A stretch of DNA of 64,000 nucleotides from Lachnospiraceae bacterium (GCA_024696005.1 JAILHF010000041.1:1-64000); one strand, 5' to 3'; counted from the stretch's first letter, positions 17,597 to 26,619 are shown. The notes: a model not told the origin generated them from the letters alone. Translations and numbers: made by a program.

Positions 17597-19180
17597 TTGA
17601 ACAGAAAACGGATCAAGCGTGTCATCTTCGGGATCATTCTGGCGTATCTTGTGCTGATGATCGTTCTTTATGTCACGGAAAGCTTCGGGAGCGCGGAGGA
17701 AGGCAGGATCAAGACCATCGGGGATGCGGCCTGGTATCTTTTGGCGACCCTTACCACCGTCGGTTACGGTGACCTGACACCGATCACACCTTTCGGCAAG
17801 GTCATAGGCGCGTTGATGATGATCTCCAGCGCCGGTGTGCTCACCTTTCTCCTGGGATTGCTCTTTTCCCTGTTTTTCGGGCGTCTTCTGCCGAGATTTA
17901 CCCTGTGGTGGCTGAAAAGAAGGACCTGGCATGTATTCTCGAGCCTGAACGAGCAGTCGCTCTTTCTGGCGAAAAAGCTCGCGGCGGACGAGCCCGGCTC
18001 TGTCTGTGTTTTCTGCAATGCCTATGAAGGGCTTGCCCGCGAGATCTTCAGCGAAAAGGGAAACTTCGTCATGATCGACGCGGCGGTCGAGCAGGTGGTG
18101 CGCAGACAGAGGAAAAGCGCTGCCTGCAATGTTTTCCTTATCGGGGAGAACACCTGGGACAACTATTCGCAGGGAAGCGAATTCCTGAAAGGGACGAAGC
18201 GGGAGCGGATCCGGGTCTGCTGCGAGACCGAGCACGCTCCGGAGCATGTTCCCGAGAACATGGTTTTGTTCAACCGGCCGGACAACACGGCCAGAAGCTA
18301 TTGGATCGACAACCCGCCTGCGGAGGAGGAGCGTGTCTTTGTGCTGATCGGAAGCGGCCGCCTGGCCAGAAGGCTCATGGAGAGAGGGCTGCTGATCAAT
18401 GTCCTGCCGGACGGGAGACCGCTGGAATACCATCTTTTCGGTGACTGGGAGGATTTCCGCAGGGATCATTACGCCCTGCATAATGCCTTGAGCGTGGATG
18501 AGGTCTCGGAGACTTCGGACAGCGTGCTCTTTGAAAAGGAGGCGTGGAACGCCTCGGCCGAGCTGCTGTCTCGTGCCGACCGCATCATCTTCTGCAGCGA
18601 CGAGGAGGAGGAAAACCTCCGGCTGCTGGATGAGCTTTTCAAGTATTTCCCGACCCGGGCGGCCGTGGATGTGTGTGCGCCGCTGGAGGATGCCAGATGC
18701 AGATCCTTCGGAGACGACGGCAGGATCCTGTCGCCGGAGATGGTCCTGAAGGACCGCCTGAACCAGACGGCCATCCTGCTGAACGACCTGTACGGGCAGA
18801 AGACCGGCGGCGGCTGCCGTTTCGGCGAGCTTTCGGAGTTTCACCGCCAGTCCAACATCGCGGCTGCGGATCATCTGCCGACGAAGCTCCGCCTTCTGCT
18901 GAAGGGGGAAAAAGTGGACGCGATCACGGCAGAAAACTGCAGCAGGGCTTATGAAGCATACCGGGCCCTTTCGCCGGAGCAGAAGGTGGATTGCCGGCGG
19001 CTGGAGCATAAGCGCTGGATGCGTTTCCATGTCATGAACAACTGGGAGTACGCGCAGAAGAGAGATAATTCCCGGCGCAGGCACCATCTGCTGGTCCCGT
19101 TTGAGGATCTGACGCTGAAAGAGCAGGAGCTGGATGATTCCGCCTGGGAAGTATTGGGCGAGGTGAAGAACGTATGGTAG
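17597..19180 (+). CDS. Two-TM potassium channel with Rossmann/TrkA-like region and apparent C-terminal RyR domain
   Basis: Selectivity filter 'ATLTTVGYGDLTPITPFGK'. C-terminal 'FHRQSNIAAADHLPTKLR...CRRLEHKRWMRFHVMNNWEYAQKRDNSRRRHHLLVPFEDL' matches the bacterial RyR pattern (EH.RW....W.Y...RD....H..LVP...L). TTG start 17597 preferred (RBS ggggggag); the ATG at 17558 overlaps the -10 box. Confidence 0.85.
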   Translation: MNRKRIKRVIFGIILAYLVLMIVLYVTESFGSAEEGRIKTIGDAAWYLLATLTTVGYGDLTPITPFGKVIGALMMISSAGVLTFLLGLLFSLFFGRLLPRFTLWWLKRRTWHVFSSLNEQSLFLAKKLAADEPGSVCVFCNAYEGLAREIFSEKGNFVMIDAAVEQVVRRQRKSAACNVFLIGENTWDNYSQGSEFLKGTKRERIRVCCETEHAPEHVPENMVLFNRPDNTARSYWIDNPPAEEERVFVLIGSGRLARRLMERGLLINVLPDGRPLEYHLFGDWEDFRRDHYALHNALSVDEVSETSDSVLFEKEAWNASAELLSRADRIIFCSDEEEENLRLLDELFKYFPTRAAVDVCAPLEDARCRSFGDDGRILSPEMVLKDRLNQTAILLNDLYGQKTGGGCRFGELSEFHRQSNIAAADHLPTKLRLLLKGEKVDAITAENCSRAYEAYRALSPEQKVDCRRLEHKRWMRFHVMNNWEYAQKRDNSRRRHHLLVPFEDLTLKEQELDDSAWEVLGEVKNVW

Positions 19181-21042
19181 TGATCGTATTTTCGGCAGCG
19201 GTATTCATGGCGCTGATCCTGTATATCGCGCTGGAACAGGACAAGAGGGAGCGCCTTACCGGCATCGCATTTTTTATCGCGACGGCGGGCGGCATCCTGA
19301 TCTACGGGTTCAGCTATGCCACGGAAGGGCACAGCTTTTTCGAGGATTCTTCGGGCGTGTTCAAGACGCTGGTGGATGTGGGCCGCATGTTTGTGGGCAT
19401 GAACAATGAACCGGTCTATCGGGCAATGCTGGAGGATGAGGGGCTTTCGGGAGGCGTCTGGAGCCTGCTCTTCTGGGTGACACATTTCCTGGCTTATTAT
19501 TCGATGGCCAGCGCGGCGATCCTCACACTCGGAAAGGGAGCGGCCAGAAAGCTCCAGTTATGGCTGCTGAACATAAGGGATGTGGATCTGATCTACGGGA
19601 TCACGGACAATGCCATCGCGCTGGGGCGGCATATCGCTACCGATCCGCATCTCTCTGTGGTCTTTGTCGGACAGGCAACGGCTGCGCAGGAGCTGGCGAT
19701 ACGTCAGATGAAGGCGCTCCTGCTTTCGGATGACATGGCAACGGTGCCGCAGGAGGGCTTTCTGGACTGCATCTCCGTAAAGGAGAAGAAGGGACGTCTG
19801 AAGCTTTACGCCATCTCCAAGGAAGGCGAGGCCAATTACAATTATGCCCTGCGCCTGCTCAGGCTTTTGGAGAAGAGAAAGATCCCGGTGAAGAACACTT
19901 CGCTGGTCCTTCTGGGCCGGGAAGAGCGGCACGGCAATGTCCTGCAGGCCTACAGCGACCATTACGGCTACGGGGAAGTGCAGGTCTTTGACGGGGCGGA
20001 GCTGACCTCGCGCCTGCTGATCCAGAGATATCCTCTCTGCAGCGCGATCGATTTCGATCCGAAGGGAAGAGCGGAACAGAACATGGAAGTGCTGCTGGTG
20101 GGCTTCGGCCACAGCGGACAGGAGATCCTTCGCAAGATCGTCGCGAACGGGCAGTTTGAAGGCAGCCGCTTTCATGTGGATGTGTTCGATCCCGAGTACG
20201 GAAGGCACGACGGCTTTTACCAGAAGCGCTATGCCGCGATGCTTGAGAATTATGACATCTGTTTTCATGCAAACGGTGGCAGGAGCAGGGAATTCTGCGC
20301 CTTTCTGGAGGAACACGCAAAACGTCTGAAGTATATCGTGATTTCCATCGGCGATCTGGGAAAGTGCAGGGAGCTGGCGGAGGAGATCATGGAGCTCATG
20401 ATCAAGACCGGGCGGAAGCTGCCCGTTTATGCCTGCTGCGATTCAAGCGTGGTACGTTATCATCCGCAGGACGAGAGCGTCACGCACAACCTGCATGACA
20501 TGGAAACGCTCTTCGGAGCCGACATGGACCGCCAGGCCATGGAGATCAACCATTTTTACCACGATCCGGCCGGTTCGCTGACGGAGCAGTGGCAGGAGGC
20601 CGATTACTTCAGCCGCATGAGCTGCAGGGCCAGCGCGGATTTCCTGGGTTCCTATCTGCCGCGTGTCCTGCAGGATGAAACGGAAGAGCCTGACAAGGAG
20701 ATGCTCGAGAATCTTGCGAAAACGGAACATCTCCGCTGGAATGCCTTCCATTATTCCATGGGCTATTCCTGCATGGAGAAAGAGGAGTGGGATGAGCGGG
20801 CAGCCAAATTCCGAGAACAGGAAGAAAAAGGCATCAGCCCCCGCATCCGCATCAGCAAGGACCCCGAAAACCACCGGCATGCCTGCCTGGTGGACTGGGA
20901 CGAACTGGATGCGCTTTCCAGGAAAGAGAATGCCGTGACCGGTGGCCACGTGGATTACAAGCAGATGGACCGGGATAATGTGGTGACCATGGCCAAGCTG
21001 CTTCGGGGGAACGGATCAGACAAGGAGGAAGGGAACGCATGA
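19174..21042 (+). CDS. Membrane protein with Rossmann-like region(s) and RyR-like C-terminus; no K+ selectivity filter
   Basis: N-terminal TM segments; 'DLIYGITDNAIALGRHIATDPHLSVVFVGQ' and 'NMEVLLVGFGHSGQEILRKIV' Rossmann-like; C-terminal 'LAKTEHLRWNAFHYSMGY...HACLVDWDELDALS' RyR-like. Overlaps both neighbours. Confidence 0.8.
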   Translation: MVVIVFSAAVFMALILYIALEQDKRERLTGIAFFIATAGGILIYGFSYATEGHSFFEDSSGVFKTLVDVGRMFVGMNNEPVYRAMLEDEGLSGGVWSLLFWVTHFLAYYSMASAAILTLGKGAARKLQLWLLNIRDVDLIYGITDNAIALGRHIATDPHLSVVFVGQATAAQELAIRQMKALLLSDDMATVPQEGFLDCISVKEKKGRLKLYAISKEGEANYNYALRLLRLLEKRKIPVKNTSLVLLGREERHGNVLQAYSDHYGYGEVQVFDGAELTSRLLIQRYPLCSAIDFDPKGRAEQNMEVLLVGFGHSGQEILRKIVANGQFEGSRFHVDVFDPEYGRHDGFYQKRYAAMLENYDICFHANGGRSREFCAFLEEHAKRLKYIVISIGDLGKCRELAEEIMELMIKTGRKLPVYACCDSSVVRYHPQDESVTHNLHDMETLFGADMDRQAMEINHFYHDPAGSLTEQWQEADYFSRMSCRASADFLGSYLPRVLQDETEEPDKEMLENLAKTEHLRWNAFHYSMGYSCMEKEEWDERAAKFREQEEKGISPRIRISKDPENHRHACLVDWDELDALSRKENAVTGGHVDYKQMDRDNVVTMAKLLRGNGSDKEEGNA

Positions 21043-21611
21043 AGAAAAAATTCAAGGTAACGATCAACGCACCGGTAGTGCTGGGCTTTGCGCTGGCCTG
21101 CCTGATAGCCTTTATCCTGGGGCTGGTCTCGGGAGGCTTCCTGACGGATCTGCTTTTCATGACAAAGCGTTCGTCGCTGCTTTCGCCGCTGACCTGGCTG
21201 CGTCTGTTCACGCATGTGCTCGGCCACAGCGGATGGGAGCATTTTATCGGGAACATGTCCTATATCCTGCTGCTCGGCCCCATGCTGGAAGAAAAGCACG
21301 GCTCGCAGAAGATCATCGAGGTGATCCTGATCACTGCACTTGTGGCTTCGGTGGTCAACAGGATCCTGTTCCCGAACGTGGGGCTCCTCGGGGCGAGCGG
21401 CATCGTCTTTGCCTTTATCCTGATGACCTCGTTCACGAGCTTCAAGGAAGGTGAGATCCCGCTTTCCTTCATCCTGGTGGCCGTGATCTTTCTCGGAAAA
21501 GAGATCATCGACGGGATCTTCGTCCGCGACAACATCTCGAACCTCTCCCATATCCTCGGAGGCGTTGTGGGTGCGATCGCGGGTTATATCCACAATGTGA
21601 AACGAAAGTAG
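21039..21611 (+). CDS. Rhomboid-family intramembrane serine protease
   Basis: 190 aa. 'HSGWEHFIGNM' (H...N), 'LGASGIVFAF' (GxSG), 'NLSHILGGVVGAIAGY' (catalytic His). ATGA overlap with the preceding gene. Confidence 0.88.
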   Translation: MKKKFKVTINAPVVLGFALACLIAFILGLVSGGFLTDLLFMTKRSSLLSPLTWLRLFTHVLGHSGWEHFIGNMSYILLLGPMLEEKHGSQKIIEVILITALVASVVNRILFPNVGLLGASGIVFAFILMTSFTSFKEGEIPLSFILVAVIFLGKEIIDGIFVRDNISNLSHILGGVVGAIAGYIHNVKRK

Positions 21612-21624
21612 CTGCGAAATCCTC

Positions 21625-21653
21625 TTGTTTTTCTGAGGGGATATGTATATAAT
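21625..21653 (+). promoter_or_regulatory. Sigma-A-type promoter for the MFS gene
   Basis: TTGTTT (21625-21630)-N17-TATAAT (21648-21653). Confidence 0.6.
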
Positions 21654-21706
21654 GATGTGAGTTTTGTAAACCGAAAAGGAAATACAGAAAGGAACGGTAA
21701 TCGGAA

Positions 21707-23119
21707 ATGAGCGAAAGTACAAACAAGAGCGGTGGCTGGCGCGAGAATAAGTGGGTCCGTGCGGCTATCCCGGCATTGCTGCTGCACTGCAGTATCGGTA
21801 CGGTATACTGCTGGTCCCTGTTCAGCCAGGAGATCGCGGATTATATCGGTTTTTCCAAGGGGGCAACGGAGTGGGCATTCTCCTTCGCGATCTTCTTCCT
21901 TGGAATGAGCGCAGCTTTCCTTGGTAATATTGTAGAAAAAGACATTCACAAGTCATCCCTGATCGCAACGATCTGCTTTGCGGCAGGCATGGCTCTGACG
22001 GGTTTCTTCATCTGGTTCGGCGGTCAGAACAAAGGAAATGTGCTGGCGCTGATCGGTATCTATGTAAGCTACGGTTTCATCATGGGTGTTGGTCTGGGTA
22101 CCGGTTATCTGTCGCCGGTCAAGACGCTGATGCTCTGGTTCCAGGACCGCAAGGGTCTGGCAACCGGTCTGGCTGTTGCAGGTTTCGGTGCGGCCAAGGC
22201 TATCGCATCCCCGATCATGACCTCCATGCTGAGCGGCCTGGGAGAGGGCGGCATCTACAAGATGTTCCTGATCCTGGCAGTTGTTTACTTCGTGATGATG
22301 TTTGTCGGTCACCTGCTTCTGGCGAAGCCGGCAGGCTGGCATGAGCCGCAGGGCAAGGGCGAGAAGCCTTCCATCATAGCTACCCTCAAGACCAAGCCCA
22401 TCACGAACTACATCGGCATCTGGCTGATGTTCTACATCAACATCACCTGCGGTCTGGCTCTGATCAGCCAGGAGAAGATGATCTTCAAGTGCCTGGGCTT
22501 TGCGGGCATCGCAGGCATCCTTTCCACGATCTCGGCAGTATTTAATGCAGGCGGACGTCTGGGCTTCTCGTCCTGGGCAGACACCATGAAGGACCGCAAC
22601 ACGATCTACAAGCTGATCTTTATCCTGTCCATCGCCTTTACCGGTCTGGTAATGCTGACAAGCGGCATCAAGACGGGCTCCGGCAACATGGCTCTGGCCA
22701 TCCTGGTGCTGGCTCTGGTCTATGTCGTAAACGCAGGCTACGGCGGCGGCTTCTCCAATGTGCCTACCCTGCTTTCCGACCACTACGGCATGGGCAGCAT
22801 CTCCGCGATCCACGGCATCACGCTTTCCGCATGGGCCTTCGCAGGTCTTACCGGTAACCAGGTTGCCAGCATGATCGTGAAGAATACGGGCAAGGTGGAA
22901 TACATCTACGAAAAGATCCTTTACACGAAGGAGTCTGCTGCGGCAGCAGGTCTGGATGTGGATGCGCTCCTGGCAAGCCATGACATGATCGAAGTGAACC
23001 CCACCGGTTATCAGAACGTGCTGATCTTTACGATCATCCTTTATGTGATCGCACTTCTGGCCTGCCTGATTCTGGTGAAGCCCACCGACAAGGCACTGGA
23101 AGCAAAGAAGAAAAAGTAA
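21707..23119 (+). CDS. OFA (oxalate/formate antiporter) family MFS transporter
   Basis: 'ALLLHCSIGTVYCWSLFSQEI', 'GVGLGTGYLSPVKTLMLWFQDRKGLATGLAVAGFGAAKAIASPIM', 'GGGFSNVPTLLSDHYG'. Confidence 0.92.
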   Translation: MSESTNKSGGWRENKWVRAAIPALLLHCSIGTVYCWSLFSQEIADYIGFSKGATEWAFSFAIFFLGMSAAFLGNIVEKDIHKSSLIATICFAAGMALTGFFIWFGGQNKGNVLALIGIYVSYGFIMGVGLGTGYLSPVKTLMLWFQDRKGLATGLAVAGFGAAKAIASPIMTSMLSGLGEGGIYKMFLILAVVYFVMMFVGHLLLAKPAGWHEPQGKGEKPSIIATLKTKPITNYIGIWLMFYINITCGLALISQEKMIFKCLGFAGIAGILSTISAVFNAGGRLGFSSWADTMKDRNTIYKLIFILSIAFTGLVMLTSGIKTGSGNMALAILVLALVYVVNAGYGGGFSNVPTLLSDHYGMGSISAIHGITLSAWAFAGLTGNQVASMIVKNTGKVEYIYEKILYTKESAAAAGLDVDALLASHDMIEVNPTGYQNVLIFTIILYVIALLACLILVKPTDKALEAKKKK

Positions 23120-23135
23120 GCGAAAATGCTTTGGA

Positions 23136-23166
23136 AAGGCGGCTCCGGAAGGGGCCGCCTTTTTTT
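23136..23166 (+). terminator. Rho-independent terminator after the MFS gene
   Basis: aaggcggc...ggccgcctt followed by a T run. Confidence 0.85.
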
Positions 23167-23240
23167 GCGCTCCGGGTCCGGATGTGGTAAAATGATGGTG
23201 AAGAGGCGGAGTGTTTTTCACAGCCGGAAAAGGAGAATGC

Positions 23241-23672
23241 ATGGAAAAGGACAACAGGCTCTTTGACGGAGAAAGGCTCTACAATTGCCCGAACTGCGGC
23301 GGATTGCTGAAAATGATCGCATCCGGCGAGTATGAGTGCACGCGCTGCGGAAGAAAGGAATACGATGACTTCGGCGTGATCAAGAAATATCTGGAGGAGA
23401 ACGGGCCGCGTTCCAAGGAAAGCATCGTTCTGGATACCGGGGTCAGGCCGGAAGTGGTGGACCAGTTCCTCAGGGAAGAACGTCTCATGGTGTTCAAGAC
23501 GGCTTTGGAGGAAGGTCAGTTTTTCTGCTCCTCCTGCGGGACACGCATCCTGTTCGGAACCCTCTGTGAGGAATGCCGCAAAAGAAAAGCAAAGGAAAAG
23601 GGCGGCGGCGGGGCGGCGGCCGGAGATTCCCGCCACGGACGCATGCACAGCAGACGGAAAAACAGAGAGTAA
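23241..23672 (+). CDS. Zinc-ribbon protein (YvyF-like arrangement)
   Basis: 'YNCPNCGGLL...YECTRCGRKEY' and 'FFCSSCGTRILFGTLCEECRKR'. ATG 23241 preceded by aaaaggaga. Confidence 0.75.
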   Translation: MEKDNRLFDGERLYNCPNCGGLLKMIASGEYECTRCGRKEYDDFGVIKKYLEENGPRSKESIVLDTGVRPEVVDQFLREERLMVFKTALEEGQFFCSSCGTRILFGTLCEECRKRKAKEKGGGGAAAGDSRHGRMHSRRKNRE

Positions 23673-23688
23673 CGGAAACAGACGGCAG

Positions 23689-24141
23689 ATGAAGGTTATT
23701 CTTGAAAAAGTTGCAAAGCCCGAAGAGGAAGGGGCTCATATAAGAGCGGTGGAGCTTACGGAGGAAGTGCGGAATGCGGTGGACCTTCTGGAAAACAATT
23801 GCCGCAGCATCTCCGTGAGCCGTGTGGGAGAGGAGAAGAGTCCGGGAGAAAGCTACATGCTGGGCACTAACCGGATCTATTATACGGAATCCATTGACAA
23901 GCGGACCTACGTATATACGAAAGAAGAGTGTTTCGAAACCCGCTACAGGCTCTACGAGCTGGAGGACATCCTGGGAGTGAATTTCCTGAGGGTTTCCAAA
24001 TCACTGGTGGTCAACATGCGCAAGATCCGCTCGGTAAAGACGGAGCTGAACGGGAGGATGACCGCCGAACTCCTCAATGGGGAAAAGATCGTGATATCCA
24101 GAAGCTATGTCAAGGATCTGAAGAGAAAGCTGGGGGTGTAG
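23689..24141 (+). CDS. LytTR-family DNA-binding transcriptional regulator
   Basis: 'NRIYYTESIDKRTYVYTKEECFETRYRLYELEDILGVNFLRVSKSLVVNMRKIRSVKTELNGRMTAELLNGEKIVISRSYVKDLKRKLG' is a full LytTR domain. Confidence 0.93.
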   Translation: MKVILEKVAKPEEEGAHIRAVELTEEVRNAVDLLENNCRSISVSRVGEEKSPGESYMLGTNRIYYTESIDKRTYVYTKEECFETRYRLYELEDILGVNFLRVSKSLVVNMRKIRSVKTELNGRMTAELLNGEKIVISRSYVKDLKRKLGV

Positions 24142-24576
24142 ATGAAACAGATCAAACTCATATTCAGTCAGACGCTGATGATCTCCACAGCGATCCTCTT
24201 CGGCCTGGGGATACAGGCTTTTTGGAATGCGATGTTTCATGGGGATGCGCGGATCGTCTGGGAATGGTATGTCCCCTTTACGATCATCTTTACCGGGTTT
24301 TTGTGTTCGGTCCCTTCCCTGATCTTCCTGGAAGAAGGGGAGACGAAAAAGAGTGCTTTTCCCGTAAAGATCGTGCTGCATTTCCTTGTGCTGCTCGGCG
24401 TGGTGAGCCTTTGCGGAAGGCTGTTTGGCTGGTATTCCACATGGGAGGCCTATCTTTGGATCCTGCTCATGTATGTCGTGATCTATTTCTTCGTATGGGC
24501 GGCAACGTTCTGGCTGATGAAAAAGGATGAGAACAAGATCAACAAAGCGTTGGAAGAGCTGCGGGACGAAGAGTAA
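24142..24576 (+). CDS. DUF3021-type membrane protein
   Basis: 144 aa, about four TM segments, immediately downstream of a LytTR gene, as is typical for LytTR-DUF3021 pairs. Confidence 0.8.
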   Translation: MKQIKLIFSQTLMISTAILFGLGIQAFWNAMFHGDARIVWEWYVPFTIIFTGFLCSVPSLIFLEEGETKKSAFPVKIVLHFLVLLGVVSLCGRLFGWYSTWEAYLWILLMYVVIYFFVWAATFWLMKKDENKINKALEELRDEE

Positions 24577-24610
24577 AAGCGCGGCATAAGGCCGGATCGG
24601 ATCGGAAAAG

Positions 24611-24642
24611 TGCATCTTGGTAGCATGTTTCTGCATGTTGGT
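24611..24642. promoter_or_regulatory. Putative LytTR direct-repeat operator upstream of the ABC transporter
   Basis: TGCATCTTGGT (24611-24621) and TGCATGTTGGT (24632-24642): 10/11 identical, period 21 bp; a possible promoter lies about 10 bp downstream (TTTTCT 24653-24658 -N17- TATGAT 24676-24681). Confidence 0.6.
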
Positions 24643-24720
24643 CGAGAGGTACTTTTCTTTTTTTGCGCGAAAAATTATGATGAGCATGCAGTGAAAAATA
24701 CAAAGGAAAGGAAGAAGAGA

Positions 24721-25623
24721 ATGAAGGCGATAAGAGTCAACGGGCTGATCAAAGATTATAAAGAGCACAGAGCGGTGGACGGGATCTCGTTTGAAGTGGA
24801 AGAAGGGGAACTCTTTGCATTCCTCGGAGAAAACGGTGCGGGGAAATCCACCACGATCAACATCCTGAGCACCATCCTTCAGAAAACGGGCGGAGAGGCG
24901 GAGCTGCTCGGGCACAGGATCGGAGAAGAAGATGATGCGATCCGCAGCCTCATCGGGATCGTGTTTCAGGGCTCCGTTCTGGATGACAAGCTTACGGTAA
25001 AGGAAAACATTTATACCCGGGGAGCTTATTACGGGCTTTCCAAAAAGCAGGTCGATGAAAGACTGGCGGGAATCCGGGAAAGCTTCGAACTGGATGAGAT
25101 CTGGAACAGAAGGTATGAAAATCTTTCGGGCGGGCAGAGAAGAAGGGTGGACATCACGAGAGCGTTGATCCATGATCCGAAGATCCTGTTTCTGGATGAA
25201 CCCACCACGGGGCTGGATCCCAAATCCCGCAGGATCGTCTGGGACCATATCGATTACCTGCGGCGGGAAAAGCACATGACGATCTTTCTGACCACCCACT
25301 ACATGGAAGAGACAAGGGATGCGGATCATGTGGTGATCCTGGACAAAGGAAAGGTGATCGCGAGCGGGACGCCCGCGGAACTGAAGACGGCCTATGCGGC
25401 ATCCCGGCTTGTCTGGTATGTGAAGCGGGATCCGGAAAACGAGGCGCTGCTGTCCGGGACCGAACACAGCTACGATTCCGACCACTATACCGTACGCTTC
25501 CGGGACAGCATTACGGAGCTGCTCTATCAATACAGGGACAGGATAAGGGATTACGAAGTGATCAAGGGAAGCATGGATGATGTATTTCTCAATCTGACGG
25601 GAAGGGAGATGGCAAACGCATGA
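24721..25623 (+). CDS. ABC transporter ATP-binding protein (DrrA/CcmA-like)
   Basis: Walker A 'GENGAGKSTTIN', signature 'LSGGQRRRVDI', Walker B 'ILFLDEPTTGLD', 'TTHYMEE'. ATG 24721 with RBS aaaggaag. Confidence 0.93.
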   Translation: MKAIRVNGLIKDYKEHRAVDGISFEVEEGELFAFLGENGAGKSTTINILSTILQKTGGEAELLGHRIGEEDDAIRSLIGIVFQGSVLDDKLTVKENIYTRGAYYGLSKKQVDERLAGIRESFELDEIWNRRYENLSGGQRRRVDITRALIHDPKILFLDEPTTGLDPKSRRIVWDHIDYLRREKHMTIFLTTHYMEETRDADHVVILDKGKVIASGTPAELKTAYAASRLVWYVKRDPENEALLSGTEHSYDSDHYTVRFRDSITELLYQYRDRIRDYEVIKGSMDDVFLNLTGREMANA

Positions 25624-26540
25624 AACGATTTATGGGATTAACAAAAAGAAATCTGCTGATCTATTTTAAGGACAAGCCGGCGATCCTGTTTTCGCTTCTT
25701 ACTTCATTGATCGTGCTGGTTTTGTATCTGCTGTTTTTGAAAGGGACTTTTGAAGACGCGTTCCAGTCGGCCCTGGATAGCGCCGGGGGGATCTCGCAGC
25801 TCATAAAGAGCGAGGACGTGAGCCTCTTTGTCAGCATCACGCTTCTGGTCGGAATGATGGGGACGGCGATGATCACCGTACCGTATTCCTGCCTTACGAC
25901 CATCGTCAAGGACCGTGAGAACCGGATCGATTATGATATCTGCGCGACACCTGTCAGGAGATGGCAGATCATCCTTTCCTACTTTGCCGCGGCAGCAATA
26001 TCCGCCTGCATCATGACGGGGCTTTTGCTTACCGTGGGGCTGGCGATCCTGGCGGCCGGCGGCGGAATGCTGCCGGAAGCGGCCGATATCCTGAAGGCAT
26101 ACGGGATCGTGATGCTCGGATCCGTTTCGGCTACCGCATTTTTCATGCCTTTCATGCTCTGCTTCAAGACCTCCCAGAGTTCCGGCGCCTTTTTCGGAAT
26201 GCTCTCGGCGGCCGCGGGCTTTGTGATCGGGGCATTTATCCCCCTCTCGCAGTTTTCGGAAGGGGTACAGACCTTCTGCAACCTCTTCCCCGCAACGCAT
26301 GTGACCGTGGCTGTCCGGAACGCGCTGATGAGCGGAGTGCTGAACAGCATGGAAAACTCCATCGGCGGTCTGGATCAGGGGCTCTTTCTCAAGTCGATCA
26401 AAGAGAGCTTTTCCTTCAGCGCAAGGATGCTCGGCAACGAGCTGAAGATGAGCGAGAGCATCTTCTATGTGCTGGGTCTGACTGTGATCAGCTGCATTGT
26501 CATGGTTGTTGCTTACTCAAAAACCTATCGCAGAAAGTAA
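25620..26540 (+). CDS. ABC-2 type transporter permease
   Basis: 306 aa, multiple TM segments, overlaps the ATPase gene by 4 nt; 'PVRRWQIILSYFAAAAISACIMTGLLL'. Confidence 0.88.
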   Translation: MKRFMGLTKRNLLIYFKDKPAILFSLLTSLIVLVLYLLFLKGTFEDAFQSALDSAGGISQLIKSEDVSLFVSITLLVGMMGTAMITVPYSCLTTIVKDRENRIDYDICATPVRRWQIILSYFAAAAISACIMTGLLLTVGLAILAAGGGMLPEAADILKAYGIVMLGSVSATAFFMPFMLCFKTSQSSGAFFGMLSAAAGFVIGAFIPLSQFSEGVQTFCNLFPATHVTVAVRNALMSGVLNSMENSIGGLDQGLFLKSIKESFSFSARMLGNELKMSESIFYVLGLTVISCIVMVVAYSKTYRRK

Positions 26541-26556
26541 GGATGCATGTTTCGTT

Positions 26557-26582
26557 TCCCGGGCTTTGCCCGGGATTTTTTT
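26557..26582 (+). terminator. Rho-independent terminator
   Basis: TCCCGGGC-TTT-GCCCGGGA followed by a T run. Confidence 0.9.
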
Positions 26583-26590
26583 GTTTGGTA

Positions 26591-26619
26591 TTGACAACTA
26601 AGCGATACAGTATTATAAT
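26591..26619 (+). promoter_or_regulatory. Near-consensus sigma-A promoter of the metal-efflux operon
   Basis: TTGACA (26591-26596)-N17-TATAAT (26614-26619). Confidence 0.9.
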
